64,000 bases of DNA, from assembly GCF_900102545.1 (NCBI RefSeq), contig NZ_FNBN01000001.1, forward strand, positions 346,758-410,757, in the 5' to 3' direction. Source of the stretch: Chitinophaga filiformis (GTDB lineage: Bacteria > Bacteroidota > Bacteroidia > Chitinophagales > Chitinophagaceae). This document shows positions 52,908-62,176 of this stretch, one piece after another. Under the pieces are notes generated by a model. It was not told the DNA's origin, searched no databases, and worked only from the letters and a program-made list of their open reading frames with translations. Made by a program: the position numbers and the translations under genes. The first letter of the stretch is position 1. The number at the start of each line of letters is the position of its first letter.

Positions 52908-54224
52908 TTATTCTATGCCTAGTTCTTTCTGGATTTCTTCCAGGGATCGACCCTTGGTTTCCGGCATCACTTTCCAGATAAACAGCAACTGTAACAGCAT
53001 CATACCGCTGTAAAACACAAAAGAGTAGAATCCGCCCATTTCACTGCCGGCCACAATAATGGGGAAAGTCCAGGAAATAATAGCCGCCATGATCCAGTGG
53101 GTAAAACTGCCCAGTGCCCCACCCTGTGATCTCACCGAATTAGGGAAGATCTCCGAGATGAACACCCAGATCACCGCTCCCTGGGAGAAGGCAAAAAAGG
53201 CAATATAACCGATCAGGTAGATCAGCACATTCCCACCCAGGTGAGCAGGGTCCCTGAAAGCATAGGCAGTCAGCCCGAGGAACAGGATCATCCCCAGGGA
53301 ACCGATCAGCAGCAGAGTCTTACGACCGAATTTATCAATAACGGTCATGGCCAGTAGAGTAAACAACAGGTTGGCGGCACCGATATATACCGGTTGCAGA
53401 TAAGCCTCCGCTTTACTGAAACCTGCCAGTTCGAATATACGGGGAGCATAGTACAGGATGGCGTTGATACCCGACAACTGGTTAAACATAGCCAGTAAAA
53501 CAGCATACAGGATCGGTTTCGCATACCTTACCTGGAACAGGTTTTCCTGATGCGTTTTAACAGATTCCCTGATAGCCCTGATGGCGCCGGGAACATCCGG
53601 CTCCTGCAACTTTTGCATTACCGGCACAGCTTCTTCTTCCCGGTTGTTCAATATCAGCCAGCGGGGACTTTCCGGGATAGTCCTCAACAATATCGCAAAC
53701 AGGGCTGCAGGAACTACCATGATCCCCAGCATCCAGCGCCAGGAATCATCTCCCATTCCGACAAACAGGAAATTGGTCAGATAGGCGATGAAGATCCCGC
53801 CCACTATATTCAGCTGGAAAGAGCCCGCCAATCTACCCCGCAGCTGAGCGGGAGAGATCTCTGAAATATACATGGGTCCTACCACTGAGGAAGCACCAAC
53901 GGCAACACCAGCCATAAAGCGGAACAATACGAATAACAGCCAGGCTGAAATAGAGGCACAGCCAATGGCCGAAACGACATACAATAAGGCGATAGCGATC
54001 AATACCTTCTTGCGGCCATAAATACGGGCAGGTACGCCTACTACCAGCGATCCCAGTACAGTGCCGATCAGACTGGAAGCAACCGTAAATCCCAGCCAGA
54101 AAGGACTGAGTTTCCATAAATCCATAATCGTCTTTTCCGCACCGGATATAACCGCGGTTTCAAAGCCAAACAGGAAACCGCCTAATGCAGCGATTAAAGC
54201 AATTCTAACAGGATAAGAAAACAT
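52908..54224 (-). CDS. Sugar porter family MFS transporter
   Basis: A 438-residue symporter of twelve helices. Sugar-porter signatures are clear: GRKKVLIAIALL after helix 2, RFMAGVAVGASSVVGPMYIS, PESPRWLI in the loop after helix 6, NQLSGINAILYYAPRIFE, and the end PETKGRSLEEIQKELG. It is nearest to XylE/AraE-type proton-linked importers of pentoses or hexoses. It sits in the inner membrane. It is single on the minus strand, divergent from the alpha/beta hydrolase gene, and ends at the large palindrome. Confidence 0.93.
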   Translation of the reverse strand: MFSYPVRIALIAALGGFLFGFETAVISGAEKTIMDLWKLSPFWLGFTVASSLIGTVLGSLVVGVPARIYGRKKVLIAIALLYVVSAIGCASISAWLLFVLFRFMAGVAVGASSVVGPMYISEISPAQLRGRLAGSFQLNIVGGIFIAYLTNFLFVGMGDDSWRWMLGIMVVPAALFAILLRTIPESPRWLILNNREEEAVPVMQKLQEPDVPGAIRAIRESVKTHQENLFQVRYAKPILYAVLLAMFNQLSGINAILYYAPRIFELAGFSKAEAYLQPVYIGAANLLFTLLAMTVIDKFGRKTLLLIGSLGMILFLGLTAYAFRDPAHLGGNVLIYLIGYIAFFAFSQGAVIWVFISEIFPNSVRSQGGALGSFTHWIMAAIISWTFPIIVAGSEMGGFYSFVFYSGMMLLQLLFIWKVMPETKGRSLEEIQKELGIE

Positions 54225-54411
54225 GCGTGTAGTTTATTGTGATTATTGTGGAGCCTCGGGTGATCATAACGTTTTACAATAAGGGAAAAAAGTAAACATA
54301 AAAATCGGTAAAAGCAACTCTCCATGTTTGAAATTCATATGTCGCTTATTTGATATTGCTACAGCCCGCACAAAACGCTTCCGGCATCTTTGCATCATAA
54401 ATACAATTGAA

Positions 54412-55197
54412 ATGAAAATGCTTAAGAATTCAATCAGACCCGTAAAATGGCTCAGCGCCACATTGTTTGCTGCACTCATCATTGCATTTCCCCTTGTAAT
54501 GCAGGCACAGGAATCGGCTAAAGTAAAGAATATCATCCTGGTACATGGCGCTTTCGCCGACGGTTCAGGATGGGAAAGTGTATACAGGATACTGGCAGCC
54601 AAAGGATATCATGTAACAGCATTACAGTACCCTATGACCTCACTGGAAGACGACGTGGCGGCACTTAACAGAGCGATCGACAAGCAGGATGGTCCAACTA
54701 TCCTGGTAGGTCACTCCTATGGAGGCATGATCATCACCGAGGCAGGTGTTTCTCCAAAAGTAACGGCACTGGTGTATGTTGCGGCATTCGAACCTGATGC
54801 AGGCGAATCGCTGGTAACGCTGGTACAGACGGCTCCTGCAGCACCTGAGAATGGCATTCTGGCACCAGACGATAAAGGTTTTGTATACTACGACGAAGCT
54901 AAGTTCCATGATGGATTTGCAGGTGATCTGCCTAAAGATAAAACAGCATTCATGTACGCATCTCAGGGTGCAATCTCCGTAAAGTGTTTTACTACTCCGG
55001 CCACACATATCGCATGGAAAGAGAAACCCAGCTACGCTATTCTGACCACTGATGATAAGAGTATCAATCCTGTTATACAGGAGAATATGGTGAAACGTTC
55101 AGGTGCAAAAGTGACCAGGATAAAAGCCAGCCACGTTGTATTCATTTCTCATCCGAAAGAAGTAGCTGCTGTTATTGAAACTGCAGCTAAGCACTAA
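54412..55197 (+). CDS. Secreted alpha/beta hydrolase
   Basis: ATG 54412 gives 261 residues with a signal peptide ending near FPLVMQAQE. The alpha/beta hydrolase core has the oxyanion loop ILVHGAFADGSGWES and the nucleophile elbow VGHSYGGMIITEAG near residue 102. The histidine of the triad is probably in KASHVVFISHPKE. It resembles the AB hydrolase_6 esterase group (EstC/salicylate esterase-like). A CATCTTTG box lies about 21 bases before the ATG. It is followed by a terminator. Confidence 0.9.
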   Translation: MKMLKNSIRPVKWLSATLFAALIIAFPLVMQAQESAKVKNIILVHGAFADGSGWESVYRILAAKGYHVTALQYPMTSLEDDVAALNRAIDKQDGPTILVGHSYGGMIITEAGVSPKVTALVYVAAFEPDAGESLVTLVQTAPAAPENGILAPDDKGFVYYDEAKFHDGFAGDLPKDKTAFMYASQGAISVKCFTTPATHIAWKEKPSYAILTTDDKSINPVIQENMVKRSGAKVTRIKASHVVFISHPKEVAAVIETAAKH

Positions 55198-55210
55198 ATA
55201 CATCACTATG

Positions 55211-55245
55211 AAAAAGGGGGCCTCAAAAAATGAAGTCCCCTTTTT
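55211..55245 (+). terminator. Terminator after the alpha/beta hydrolase gene
   Basis: AAAAAGGGG and CCCCTTTTT pair over 9 bases around a 17-nt loop. The T run is in the stem. It lies 14 bases after the stop and faces the end of the converging AraC gene. Confidence 0.7.
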
Positions 55246-55264
55246 GTTTATGCAGCGGTCCCAT

Positions 55265-55834
55265 TTACAGCAACGCTGCCGCTGCCTTTCTTCTGAATGC
55301 AGCAGGAGTAATGCCCATATTTTTCTTAAAGAACAAACTGAAATTCGGTTGCTCCGCAAACCCTATACTATAACCAATTTCCTGCAATGTCCAATCGGTC
55401 TGTAACAACAGCATCTTAGCCTCTTTCAGCAAACGCTTACGGATATGTGTACTGACGTTCTGCCCTGTATGTTTCTTTAACAAAGTGTTCAGATAATTGG
55501 GATGTACATCCAGGCTGGCGGCAAATTCCTTTGCTGTTTTTATAGCAATTGGATTGTTGTAATTGACATTTGCAGTTTCCCGTTCCAACAGGTTGAAGAA
55601 TGCGCGCACATGCCTGTACTCATCAGAAACACAATCCGGTTTTTTAATATCGGAGATGGGAGTGCTCTGTATTATGAGCAACTGCAGATAGGTTCTGATG
55701 GCATCTTCATCCAAACGGCGTCCCAATCTTTCCTCCCGTTCCATATTGGCGAAAATACCGTGCAGCACTTTAATATCAGCGGGCGGCAACCGGCGCAACA
55801 GACCGATTGTTTTGGCTTCCAGTATTGTCATCAT
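55265..55834 (-). CDS. Shortened AraC family regulator lacking the sensor domain
   Basis: ATG 55834 gives 189 residues. The C-terminal AraC domain is complete (KEFAASLDVHPNYLNTLLKK, SLQEIGYSIGF-like LQEIGYSIGFAEQPNFSLFF, and ITPAAFRRKA). What precedes it is only the linker helix part of the usual sensor half; about 100 residues of cupin are missing. In-frame stops lie close upstream (a TAG four codons before the TTG at 55858), so the loss is real in this sequence. It may be a remnant, or a short activator without ligand control. Confidence 0.75.
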   Translation of the reverse strand: MMTILEAKTIGLLRRLPPADIKVLHGIFANMEREERLGRRLDEDAIRTYLQLLIIQSTPISDIKKPDCVSDEYRHVRAFFNLLERETANVNYNNPIAIKTAKEFAASLDVHPNYLNTLLKKHTGQNVSTHIRKRLLKEAKMLLLQTDWTLQEIGYSIGFAEQPNFSLFFKKNMGITPAAFRRKAAAALL

Positions 55835-55940
55835 ATCTGTCTGAGATTTACCCCACAAATATGTCTATCCTCCCGAAATTTTCAGTTGTACCAATGCTCG
55901 CATTTGAGGTATTTTTCCCACTTTTTGGTGAAAACACAAA

Positions 55941-55975
55941 AAGCCGCCCACTCCGTGAACAGAGCGAAGCGGCTT
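55941..55975 (-). terminator. Terminator of the second aldo/keto reductase gene
   Basis: AAGCCGC (55941-55947) and GCGGCTT (55969-55975) form a 7-bp GC-rich stem followed on the minus strand by TTTTGTGTTTTC, 19 bases after the stop at 55995. Confidence 0.75.
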
Positions 55976-55994
55976 ATTACACAATCAAGTAATC

Positions 55995-56840
55995 TTATTT
56001 TGATAATTCGTCGAACTCTTCGTCGGACAGCTCTATATCAGCAGCGGCCAGGTTTTCTTCCAGATGCTTTACAGAACTGGTGCCGGGTATCAGCAGGATA
56101 TTATCTGCACGTTTCAGCAACCAGGCCAGCGCGATCTGTGCAGTTGTGGCATTGTACTTAGCAGCAATCCTGCTGATCTTATCTGCCAGTGTTTCCGGAC
56201 CTGAAGCCAACGGGAACCATGGAATAAATGCCATTCCACGTTTAGCTGTATAATCCACAATTTCTTCCCACTGCCGGTTACCCAGGTTGTAGAGATTTTG
56301 CACAGATACAATAGGCAATACTTTTTCCGCCCTTTCAATCTGCTCAATATCTACTTCAGACAAACCCACGTACCTGATCTTGCCTGCATTTACAGCGTCT
56401 ACCACAGGCGCCAGTGTTTCTTCTACCGGCACATTAGGATCGAAACGGTGTAGCTGCCAGAGATCAATGGTGTCTACCTTTAAGCGTTTGAGACTCCCTT
56501 CAATATTCTCACGGATAAAAGCTGGATCACCATTAGGTACCCACTGATTGGGACCAGGGCGATTAAAGCCCCCTTTAGTAGCGATCACCAGGTCATCTTT
56601 ATAAGGGTACAATGCGTCAGCGATCAATGATTCATTAAACTTTGGCCCATATGCTTCTGCAGTATCGATGAAATTCACACCGCCGGCTACAGCAGCCTGC
56701 AGTACTTTCTTCGCATTCTCGCGATCAGCTACCTCTCCAAATACGCCTGTTCCTGTCAGTTGCATTGCCCCGTACCCAAGACGGTTGATCTCTAACTGGC
56801 CTCCCAAGCTGAAGGTCAGACTCTTTGTGCTTGTTGCCAT
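55995..56840 (-). CDS. Aldo/keto reductase
   Basis: A 281-residue TIM-barrel reductase. The tetrad is seen as D and Y in FIDTAEAYGPKFNE, K in ATKGGFNRPG and H in WQLHRFDPN. The NADPH phosphate site is IPGTSSVKHLEENLAA near the end. It belongs to the YdbC/YdhF-like subgroup. It differs clearly from the first reductase at 11182. It may reduce sugar aldehydes or toxic carbonyls. It stands upstream of the shortened AraC gene on the same strand, separated by a terminator. Confidence 0.93.
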   Translation of the reverse strand: MATSTKSLTFSLGGQLEINRLGYGAMQLTGTGVFGEVADRENAKKVLQAAVAGGVNFIDTAEAYGPKFNESLIADALYPYKDDLVIATKGGFNRPGPNQWVPNGDPAFIRENIEGSLKRLKVDTIDLWQLHRFDPNVPVEETLAPVVDAVNAGKIRYVGLSEVDIEQIERAEKVLPIVSVQNLYNLGNRQWEEIVDYTAKRGMAFIPWFPLASGPETLADKISRIAAKYNATTAQIALAWLLKRADNILLIPGTSSVKHLEENLAAADIELSDEEFDELSK

Positions 56841-57132
56841 TTTCTTATGTTTTAATAATCAATCCTGAAATATGTGATAATGCTGTGGCGTTGTGCTTTC
56901 AGCATTCTGTCCGCGATAAGCATCAATAAACGTACCTGCTTAGGTTACCGGTCGCAGCCAGGATGGGTCTATCCAAATAAATAGCTGACTATGGTTGAAC
57001 ATTTAGTACAGTGACGTTCTGTCTGTTCATTTCGTCCAGTTTTCTGACACAAAGATGGATTGTTTGTTAAAAGCAGCTATTATCAAAAGCAAATGTTTTA
57101 TTATGAATATCAAAGATGGAGATGAAACTACC

Positions 57133-59571
57133 TCACCCCGCCGTAAACACATACACTTTTCCTTTCTCCGTCGGCACATCATACAAATTCGTCGCCTCAA
57201 ATTCCAACGGTTTCACATCCTTACTATGTATCAGGGGCGCTGCTACCGGCGTTACCTGGTAAAAAGGATTACTATTCTCTCCGCTTGCCTTCACCAATGC
57301 CTGCGCACCTTTCAACGCCTGAGTACTTCTGATACGACAGTTACCGCCCAATGTAGACCTGATCACCAACTTAGTGATCTTTCCATTCTCCCATACCAGG
57401 TCTTCCACTACAAATCCACCTCTTGCACGCAAGCCTTTTATACTACCCGTTTTCCATTGCTGCGGAAGCGCCGGCAATACATGAATAGCTCCATCATGAC
57501 TTTGCATCAGCATTTCCGTAATACCAGATGTACAACCAAAATTCCCGTCTATCTGAAAAGGCGCATGTGCGTCAAAGAGATTGGTATACGTACCACCACC
57601 TTTTTTACCAACAGGACTTAACTGGTTAGTGATAAGTTTCAACGCATGATCGCCGTTACGTAACCTGGCCCACCAGTTCACTTTCCATCCCATACTCCAT
57701 CCTGTAGAGATGTCACCACGTTGTATCAGCGTAGTATTAGCAGCACTGGCCAGTAATGGCGTACGGTCAGGCGAGATCTGCGCAGAAGGATACAGGCCGT
57801 ATAAATGTGATATATGGCGGTGTTCATCTTTAGGATTATCCAGGTCATCAATCCATTCCTGCAATTGTCCGTACTGACCGACCTGCATTGGCGGCAGCCG
57901 CTTACGCACCATCCTGAAAGTATCTACCAGCGCTTTATCCTTTCCCAGGATATCGGCAGCATTAATAGCAGCGCTCAATGCATCAAAAACGATCTGATTA
58001 TCCATAGTAGCACCTGCATCCATATGAACACCCGGCCTGGAAGCCGGTGCATTTTCAGGCGAGTGACCAGGATTCACCACCAGGTAGCCGCGCTTTGGAT
58101 CTTCTACAAGATCATCCACAAAGAACAGCGCAGCGCCTTTAATAGCAGGATATACATCCGCGAGATAGCTTTTATCCCCGTTATAGAGATAGCGTTCCCA
58201 GAGGTGCTGCGCCAGCCAGGCGCCACCCATACTCCAGATACCCCAGTTGATCTTATCCACAGGGCCTGTAATACGCCAAAGATCTGTATTGTGATGCGCT
58301 ACCCATCCCCGGGCGCCATACAGGATCTGTGCCGTGCCCTGTCCTGTAACAGAAAGCTCTTTCACCATCTGTATCAGCGGTTCATGCATTTCCGGCAGGT
58401 TATCTTTTTCTGCCGGCCAGTAGTTCATTTCTGTATTGATATTGATCGTGTATTTGCTATCCCATGGCGGCGTCATTTCTGCATTCCAGATACCCTGCAG
58501 CGTAGCTGGCTGTCCGCCGGGCTGAGAACAGGATATCAGCAGATAACGGCCAAACTGAAAATAAAGCGACACAAACTGAGGATCATATGTTTTGGCGAAA
58601 TTGGCCAGCCGTACATCAGTAGGTTCTCTTGCGGCATCGGAAGTGCCCAGGTCGATCTTCACGCGATTGAAATAACGTTGATATGCAGCAATGTGCTCCT
58701 TCAGCAAAGTTGTGTAAGGCTTTTTCACAGCCGTATTCAGATAGGCAGTGGCACGCTTTACCTCATCAGCAGTAAGGTCATGATAGTTCACATAATTGGT
58801 GGCCATGGAAATAAAGATCAATGCACTGCTGGCATTCTTCACGGTAATGGCAGTATCTCCGGTGCTTACACTGCCGCCTGTTGCAATCACTCTTGCTATA
58901 CCGTTAAACTTCACTTTTCCTTCTACCGTTTCATGGCTTCCTGTCATACCCTTCACCGTAAGATCCTTCCCGCTTGCTTTTACCACTGCGTTCTTCTGAG
59001 GGGTGGTCAGATAAGCGGAGAAACCCAGTGTACCCGGTTTGCTGCTGCTCAGTCGTACGATGATGGTCTGTGCAGGCACAGAAGCAAATACCTCCCGGGT
59101 ATATTGCACGCCATTCACCATATAAGTGGTTTTTGTGATCGCTCTTTCAATATCCAGTTCCCTGTAATAATCCTGGTATTGCTCATGACCGGGAAACGCC
59201 AGATGCAAGCTGCCTACAGGCTGGAACATTTGTCCGTTGGATGTTTTGGTCTGGACCTTCGCTGCTGCCAGATCCTGGGCCTCCTTCTGTTTACCTTCAA
59301 AAATCAGCTGTCTGATCATAGGCATTGCAGCCCGGGCCTCCGGATTGTCATTACGATTAGGACTACCAGTCCAGACGGTACCTTCATTCAGCTGAATGAT
59401 TTCTTCAGCGGGATTCCCGAATACCATTCCTCCCAGACGACCGTTCCCTACGGGAAGCGCAGCCGTCCATATATCGCCGGCGGGTTGCCGGTACCATAAT
59501 TTCAATGATTGTTGCGCAAAGGATAATAGTGGTAAGATGCCTCCTAGTACAAGCAGGGTTATTTTTTTCAT
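57133..59571 (-). CDS. GH95 family alpha-L-fucosidase (or related GH95 hydrolase)
   Basis: An 812-residue secreted enzyme; the signal peptide ends near PLLSFAQQ. The N-terminal beta-sandwich begins [20 protein letters not shown] with the family's [11 protein letters not shown]. The helical barrel carries [15 protein letters not shown], whose two asparagines match the catalytic pair of 1,2-alpha-fucosidase, and [12 protein letters not shown]. The family removes alpha-1,2-L-fucose or alpha-L-galactose with inversion. It lies downstream of the GH39 gene on the same strand. The leader between the two genes contains operator-like repeats. Confidence 0.93.
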   Translation of the reverse strand: MKKITLLVLGGILPLLSFAQQSLKLWYRQPAGDIWTAALPVGNGRLGGMVFGNPAEEIIQLNEGTVWTGSPNRNDNPEARAAMPMIRQLIFEGKQKEAQDLAAAKVQTKTSNGQMFQPVGSLHLAFPGHEQYQDYYRELDIERAITKTTYMVNGVQYTREVFASVPAQTIIVRLSSSKPGTLGFSAYLTTPQKNAVVKASGKDLTVKGMTGSHETVEGKVKFNGIARVIATGGSVSTGDTAITVKNASSALIFISMATNYVNYHDLTADEVKRATAYLNTAVKKPYTTLLKEHIAAYQRYFNRVKIDLGTSDAAREPTDVRLANFAKTYDPQFVSLYFQFGRYLLISCSQPGGQPATLQGIWNAEMTPPWDSKYTININTEMNYWPAEKDNLPEMHEPLIQMVKELSVTGQGTAQILYGARGWVAHHNTDLWRITGPVDKINWGIWSMGGAWLAQHLWERYLYNGDKSYLADVYPAIKGAALFFVDDLVEDPKRGYLVVNPGHSPENAPASRPGVHMDAGATMDNQIVFDALSAAINAADILGKDKALVDTFRMVRKRLPPMQVGQYGQLQEWIDDLDNPKDEHRHISHLYGLYPSAQISPDRTPLLASAANTTLIQRGDISTGWSMGWKVNWWARLRNGDHALKLITNQLSPVGKKGGGTYTNLFDAHAPFQIDGNFGCTSGITEMLMQSHDGAIHVLPALPQQWKTGSIKGLRARGGFVVEDLVWENGKITKLVIRSTLGGNCRIRSTQALKGAQALVKASGENSNPFYQVTPVAAPLIHSKDVKPLEFEATNLYDVPTEKGKVYVFTAG

Positions 59572-59874
59572 AACTGGATAATGTGTTAGACCTATAAAAA
59601 ATCAGCCACGCCTGTGGGCAGTTCATGACTGGGGTATATGATACAGGAAAGCAAAATACAAATGATGATCTATGAATGCAAACCGTCTGTAAATAATAAC
59701 TGTATTATTAACACATAAATATCTTGTCGCGGCACATCCGCCAGTGGGGTAAACACTTTTATCTTATCCCGTATAACTCTTCAATTTTCTGTCATCCGGA
59801 TAAACATCAGTTTTATCTTATCCCGGATAACTCTTCAGTTTTATCTCCATCCGGATAACTCGTCAGGAAATTAA
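59572..59874. other. Control region of the GH95 gene
   Basis: This 303-base stretch between the GH39 stop and the GH95 start holds four degenerate repeats at 59757-59866 and otherwise AT-rich DNA. No exact TAnnTTTG box was seen facing the GH95 gene. Confidence 0.4.
59757..59866. repeat. Four tandem 26-28 bp repeats with TTATCC-GGATAA dyads
   Basis: Copies start at 59757, 59785, 59811 and 59839. Each reads TTTTATCT-ATCC-GGATAACT, then CTTCAG. The centre forms a dyad: TTATCC-C-GGATAA in the third copy (59818-59830), with one or two changes in the others. Such spaced dyads in the leader of a glycoside hydrolase gene look like sites for a regulator. Binding is inferred. Confidence 0.65.
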
Positions 59875-61524
59875 CTAAGCCGTTTCATCTATCAGCATTA
59901 CATCCCATGGCTGCAATATTTTGCTGATCAGCAGTACGCCTGCATTGCTTGATAGTACCTGTTCTTCCTTCACCGCCATCGCCATCAGCTGCATTGTTTT
60001 CAACTGATCGCCAGCCAGCTGGTCAGGATTGCCTGCCTGCTTCCAGGCATACAGCGCATTACCATTCTCTCTGTCGAGTATTTCCACATTAAAGCGGGCG
60101 TCTTTATTAGCATTCATGAGCTTAAACGTAAAGTTACGCGGCTCTCCCAGTTTGAGGGTACTGTCTACCACATCAGCTGCACCGAAAGGCGGCGCTGTTT
60201 TCAATGCTGTGGGATAGTTATATACTAATGTAGTCAGCTTCTGTGTGCTCTTATGGCGTGTTACAACAATGCCGTCCTTATTGTACAGCAGTTCATCTCC
60301 CAGCGCATGCAACATCCTGTAGGCATGGAAAGATGGTTTTGCAATGCCCTGGTAGTTCAGCAATCCAAAGCCGCCGGAGAATGCCTGTCCGCCCATACCT
60401 TCCTCACCGCAGTCCGTAAACGACCAGTAGGAAAGCGAGTCCGCCAGGCCAATACTATCAACATTAGCCTTTATGATGTAAGCAGCAGGCGGCAATGCAT
60501 CGTGCATTGCATCCCTGCCGGAAGAGCTGGTACCCCATTCTGTGAGATGGATTTCCGCCTTCGGATAACCGCTTTTATCTACCGCAGCTCTCAGCCATTG
60601 CAGATCTTTCAATGTGGCATCTGCACTGCGGGTACGGCCTTTGCTGTTATTGTAAGGAAAATCGGTAGGATAAGGATGTGTGGAAATGAAGTCGACAGGT
60701 GCCTGTTCACGTTTGCAGTAGTCCAGGAAATCCTGTATCCATACGCCTTTCCACGGCAGACTGTCCAGGTCTTCTGTGCTACCGCTCAGTATTTTTGACT
60801 TATCTTCTGCTTCACCATCGAAGCGACCATCGCCTACAAAATTGCTGGTAGCAGGCCCACCTACTTTCAGTGCCGGCGATACTGCCTTGATAGCCTGTGC
60901 AGTGGCTTTGTACATCGCGAAGTACTGACTTTTGCTGCCATCCCACATGCTTTTCTGGTTAGGCTCATTCCACACTTCGAAATACCAGGTGCTGACTTCA
61001 CTCTGGCCAAATTTTTCTACACAGTGTTTTGTGAAATTAGTGACCAGTTGTGCCCATTTCGAAAAATCAGCCGGTGGCGATACATTGGCTTTCCACCAGA
61101 AGGCAGTACTTGTTCCACCAGCCATTTCTTTGGGAAAGAAACTCAGTTCTACGAAAGGTTTCATACCCGATTTCAGGATGCGGCTGATCAGATCATCCAC
61201 TCTTAACCAGTTGTACACACCACCCTGGTATACAGACATATCATCATGAAAGATCCCATGAAAGCGACAATATTCAAAGCCACAATGTTTCTTTGTGAAC
61301 TGCAGTTGTTCCAGCCAGGGGGAACCAGGACGGAATACTTCACCAGCCCGGCCTGCACCTACACATTTGCTCCAGAAATGAGAAAAAGTACGTCCCGGAA
61401 TTTTGGTGTCAATTAACAACGGTTGTTGCTCTTCCCAGAATGAACGGCCCGAAACTACACCTGGTATCAATGCACTACCAGCAGCTGTAATAATTGCCTG
61501 CTTCAAAAAATTACGTCTTTCCAT
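59875..61524 (-). CDS. GH39 family glycosidase (beta-xylosidase-like)
   Basis: ATG 61524 gives 549 residues beginning MERRNFLKQAIITAAGSALI, a twin-arginine-like signal, followed by a secreted domain. The (beta/alpha)8 barrel has the acid/base glutamate in FEVWNEPNQK near residue 188 and the nucleophile glutamate in IHLTEWGTSS near residue 326; a beta-sandwich follows. Characterised GH39 enzymes are beta-xylosidases or alpha-L-iduronidases; xylosidase is the better guess. It is upstream of the GH95 gene. A LacI-type operator lies in its promoter region. Confidence 0.9.
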   Translation of the reverse strand: MERRNFLKQAIITAAGSALIPGVVSGRSFWEEQQPLLIDTKIPGRTFSHFWSKCVGAGRAGEVFRPGSPWLEQLQFTKKHCGFEYCRFHGIFHDDMSVYQGGVYNWLRVDDLISRILKSGMKPFVELSFFPKEMAGGTSTAFWWKANVSPPADFSKWAQLVTNFTKHCVEKFGQSEVSTWYFEVWNEPNQKSMWDGSKSQYFAMYKATAQAIKAVSPALKVGGPATSNFVGDGRFDGEAEDKSKILSGSTEDLDSLPWKGVWIQDFLDYCKREQAPVDFISTHPYPTDFPYNNSKGRTRSADATLKDLQWLRAAVDKSGYPKAEIHLTEWGTSSSGRDAMHDALPPAAYIIKANVDSIGLADSLSYWSFTDCGEEGMGGQAFSGGFGLLNYQGIAKPSFHAYRMLHALGDELLYNKDGIVVTRHKSTQKLTTLVYNYPTALKTAPPFGAADVVDSTLKLGEPRNFTFKLMNANKDARFNVEILDRENGNALYAWKQAGNPDQLAGDQLKTMQLMAMAVKEEQVLSSNAGVLLISKILQPWDVMLIDETA

Positions 61525-61701
61525 GAGGTAAGGGTTAGTTAAAATTATGTAGCCGCCCCCTGAACCGGCAGTCTGTTTTTCATATCGCGACACTGCTCAC
61601 TTTAATACAAATTCCGGGGATACAAGCTATTTTGATTGATAAAATTCTGCTCTGCTGTCAGACAAGTATTGATTTACAATGTACGGTATTTTATGAAATA
61701 C

Positions 61702-61715
61702 GCAAACGTTTGCGC
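61702..61715. promoter_or_regulatory. LacI-type operator upstream of the GH39 gene
   Basis: CGCAAACGTTTGCG is a perfect 14-bp palindrome with the central CG of LacI/GalR-family operators. It lies 178 bases before the GH39 start on the minus strand and 79 bases from the end of the YciI-like gene. No lacI-like gene is in the window. Confidence 0.7.
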
Positions 61716-61793
61716 AATTCATTGACTACAACACACATATGTACAAATTACTCTATGTTTACGATAAATGCAAATAAAGGGGCGAGGATATTT

Positions 61794-62075
61794 TTAAAAC
61801 GTAACTGGTACAGCATGAATAACTTGGCTTACTTCTGCCTGGATCGCAGGATCATTGGCCAGTATAGTACACAATTCTGTATCTGATGATATTGATAATG
61901 AGACGAATAGCCCTTCTTCATGTACCAGCCGACTGGTTTGCAGTACTTTTCCCTGCTGCTGCAACTGACCATAGAATGCCGTTTGTGCCGCCAGGTATGC
62001 CATTCTATCCTCCCGCGACCAGTTTTTTCCCCTGTTAAAGAATAGCAATACGCCATGTGGCTGTCCGTAGTTCAT
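61794..62075 (-). CDS. YciI-like protein
   Basis: A 93-residue protein with a ferredoxin-like alpha/beta pattern. MNYGQPHGVLLFFNRGKNWS is followed by a helix (EDRMAYLAAQTAFYGQLQQQ), a strand region (GKVLQTSRLVHEEGLFVSLS) and an acidic helix, and ends IHAVPVTF. This order agrees with YciI-like (YCII) proteins, of which some dimers have hydrolase activity. It is divergent from the AraC gene that starts about 100 bases away, so that regulator probably controls it. Confidence 0.75.
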   Translation of the reverse strand: MNYGQPHGVLLFFNRGKNWSREDRMAYLAAQTAFYGQLQQQGKVLQTSRLVHEEGLFVSLSISSDTELCTILANDPAIQAEVSQVIHAVPVTF

Positions 62076-62084
62076 AAATAACTT

Positions 62085-62092
62085 TATTTTTG
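62085..62092 (+). promoter_or_regulatory. -7 promoter element facing the AraC gene
   Basis: TATTTTTG is an exact TAnnTTTG match, 84 bases before the AraC ATG at 62177. In the minus direction GAACTTTG lies about 20 bases before the YciI-like ATG. Confidence 0.5.
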
Positions 62093-62176
62093 TGCAAAGT
62101 TCCGCATCACGGCATTCATCCTGTTAACGCAAACGGTACTTTTATAGCCGCAAACAGTGCCAAACCTGCTTTTCTT

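Noticed and set aside
57814..59499. A 561-residue open frame on the plus strand
   Set aside because: It lies wholly antisense to the GH95 gene, whose protein shows full-length family motifs. The plus-strand product is rich in Cys, His, Ile and Arg without any domain pattern, as expected of a shadow frame.
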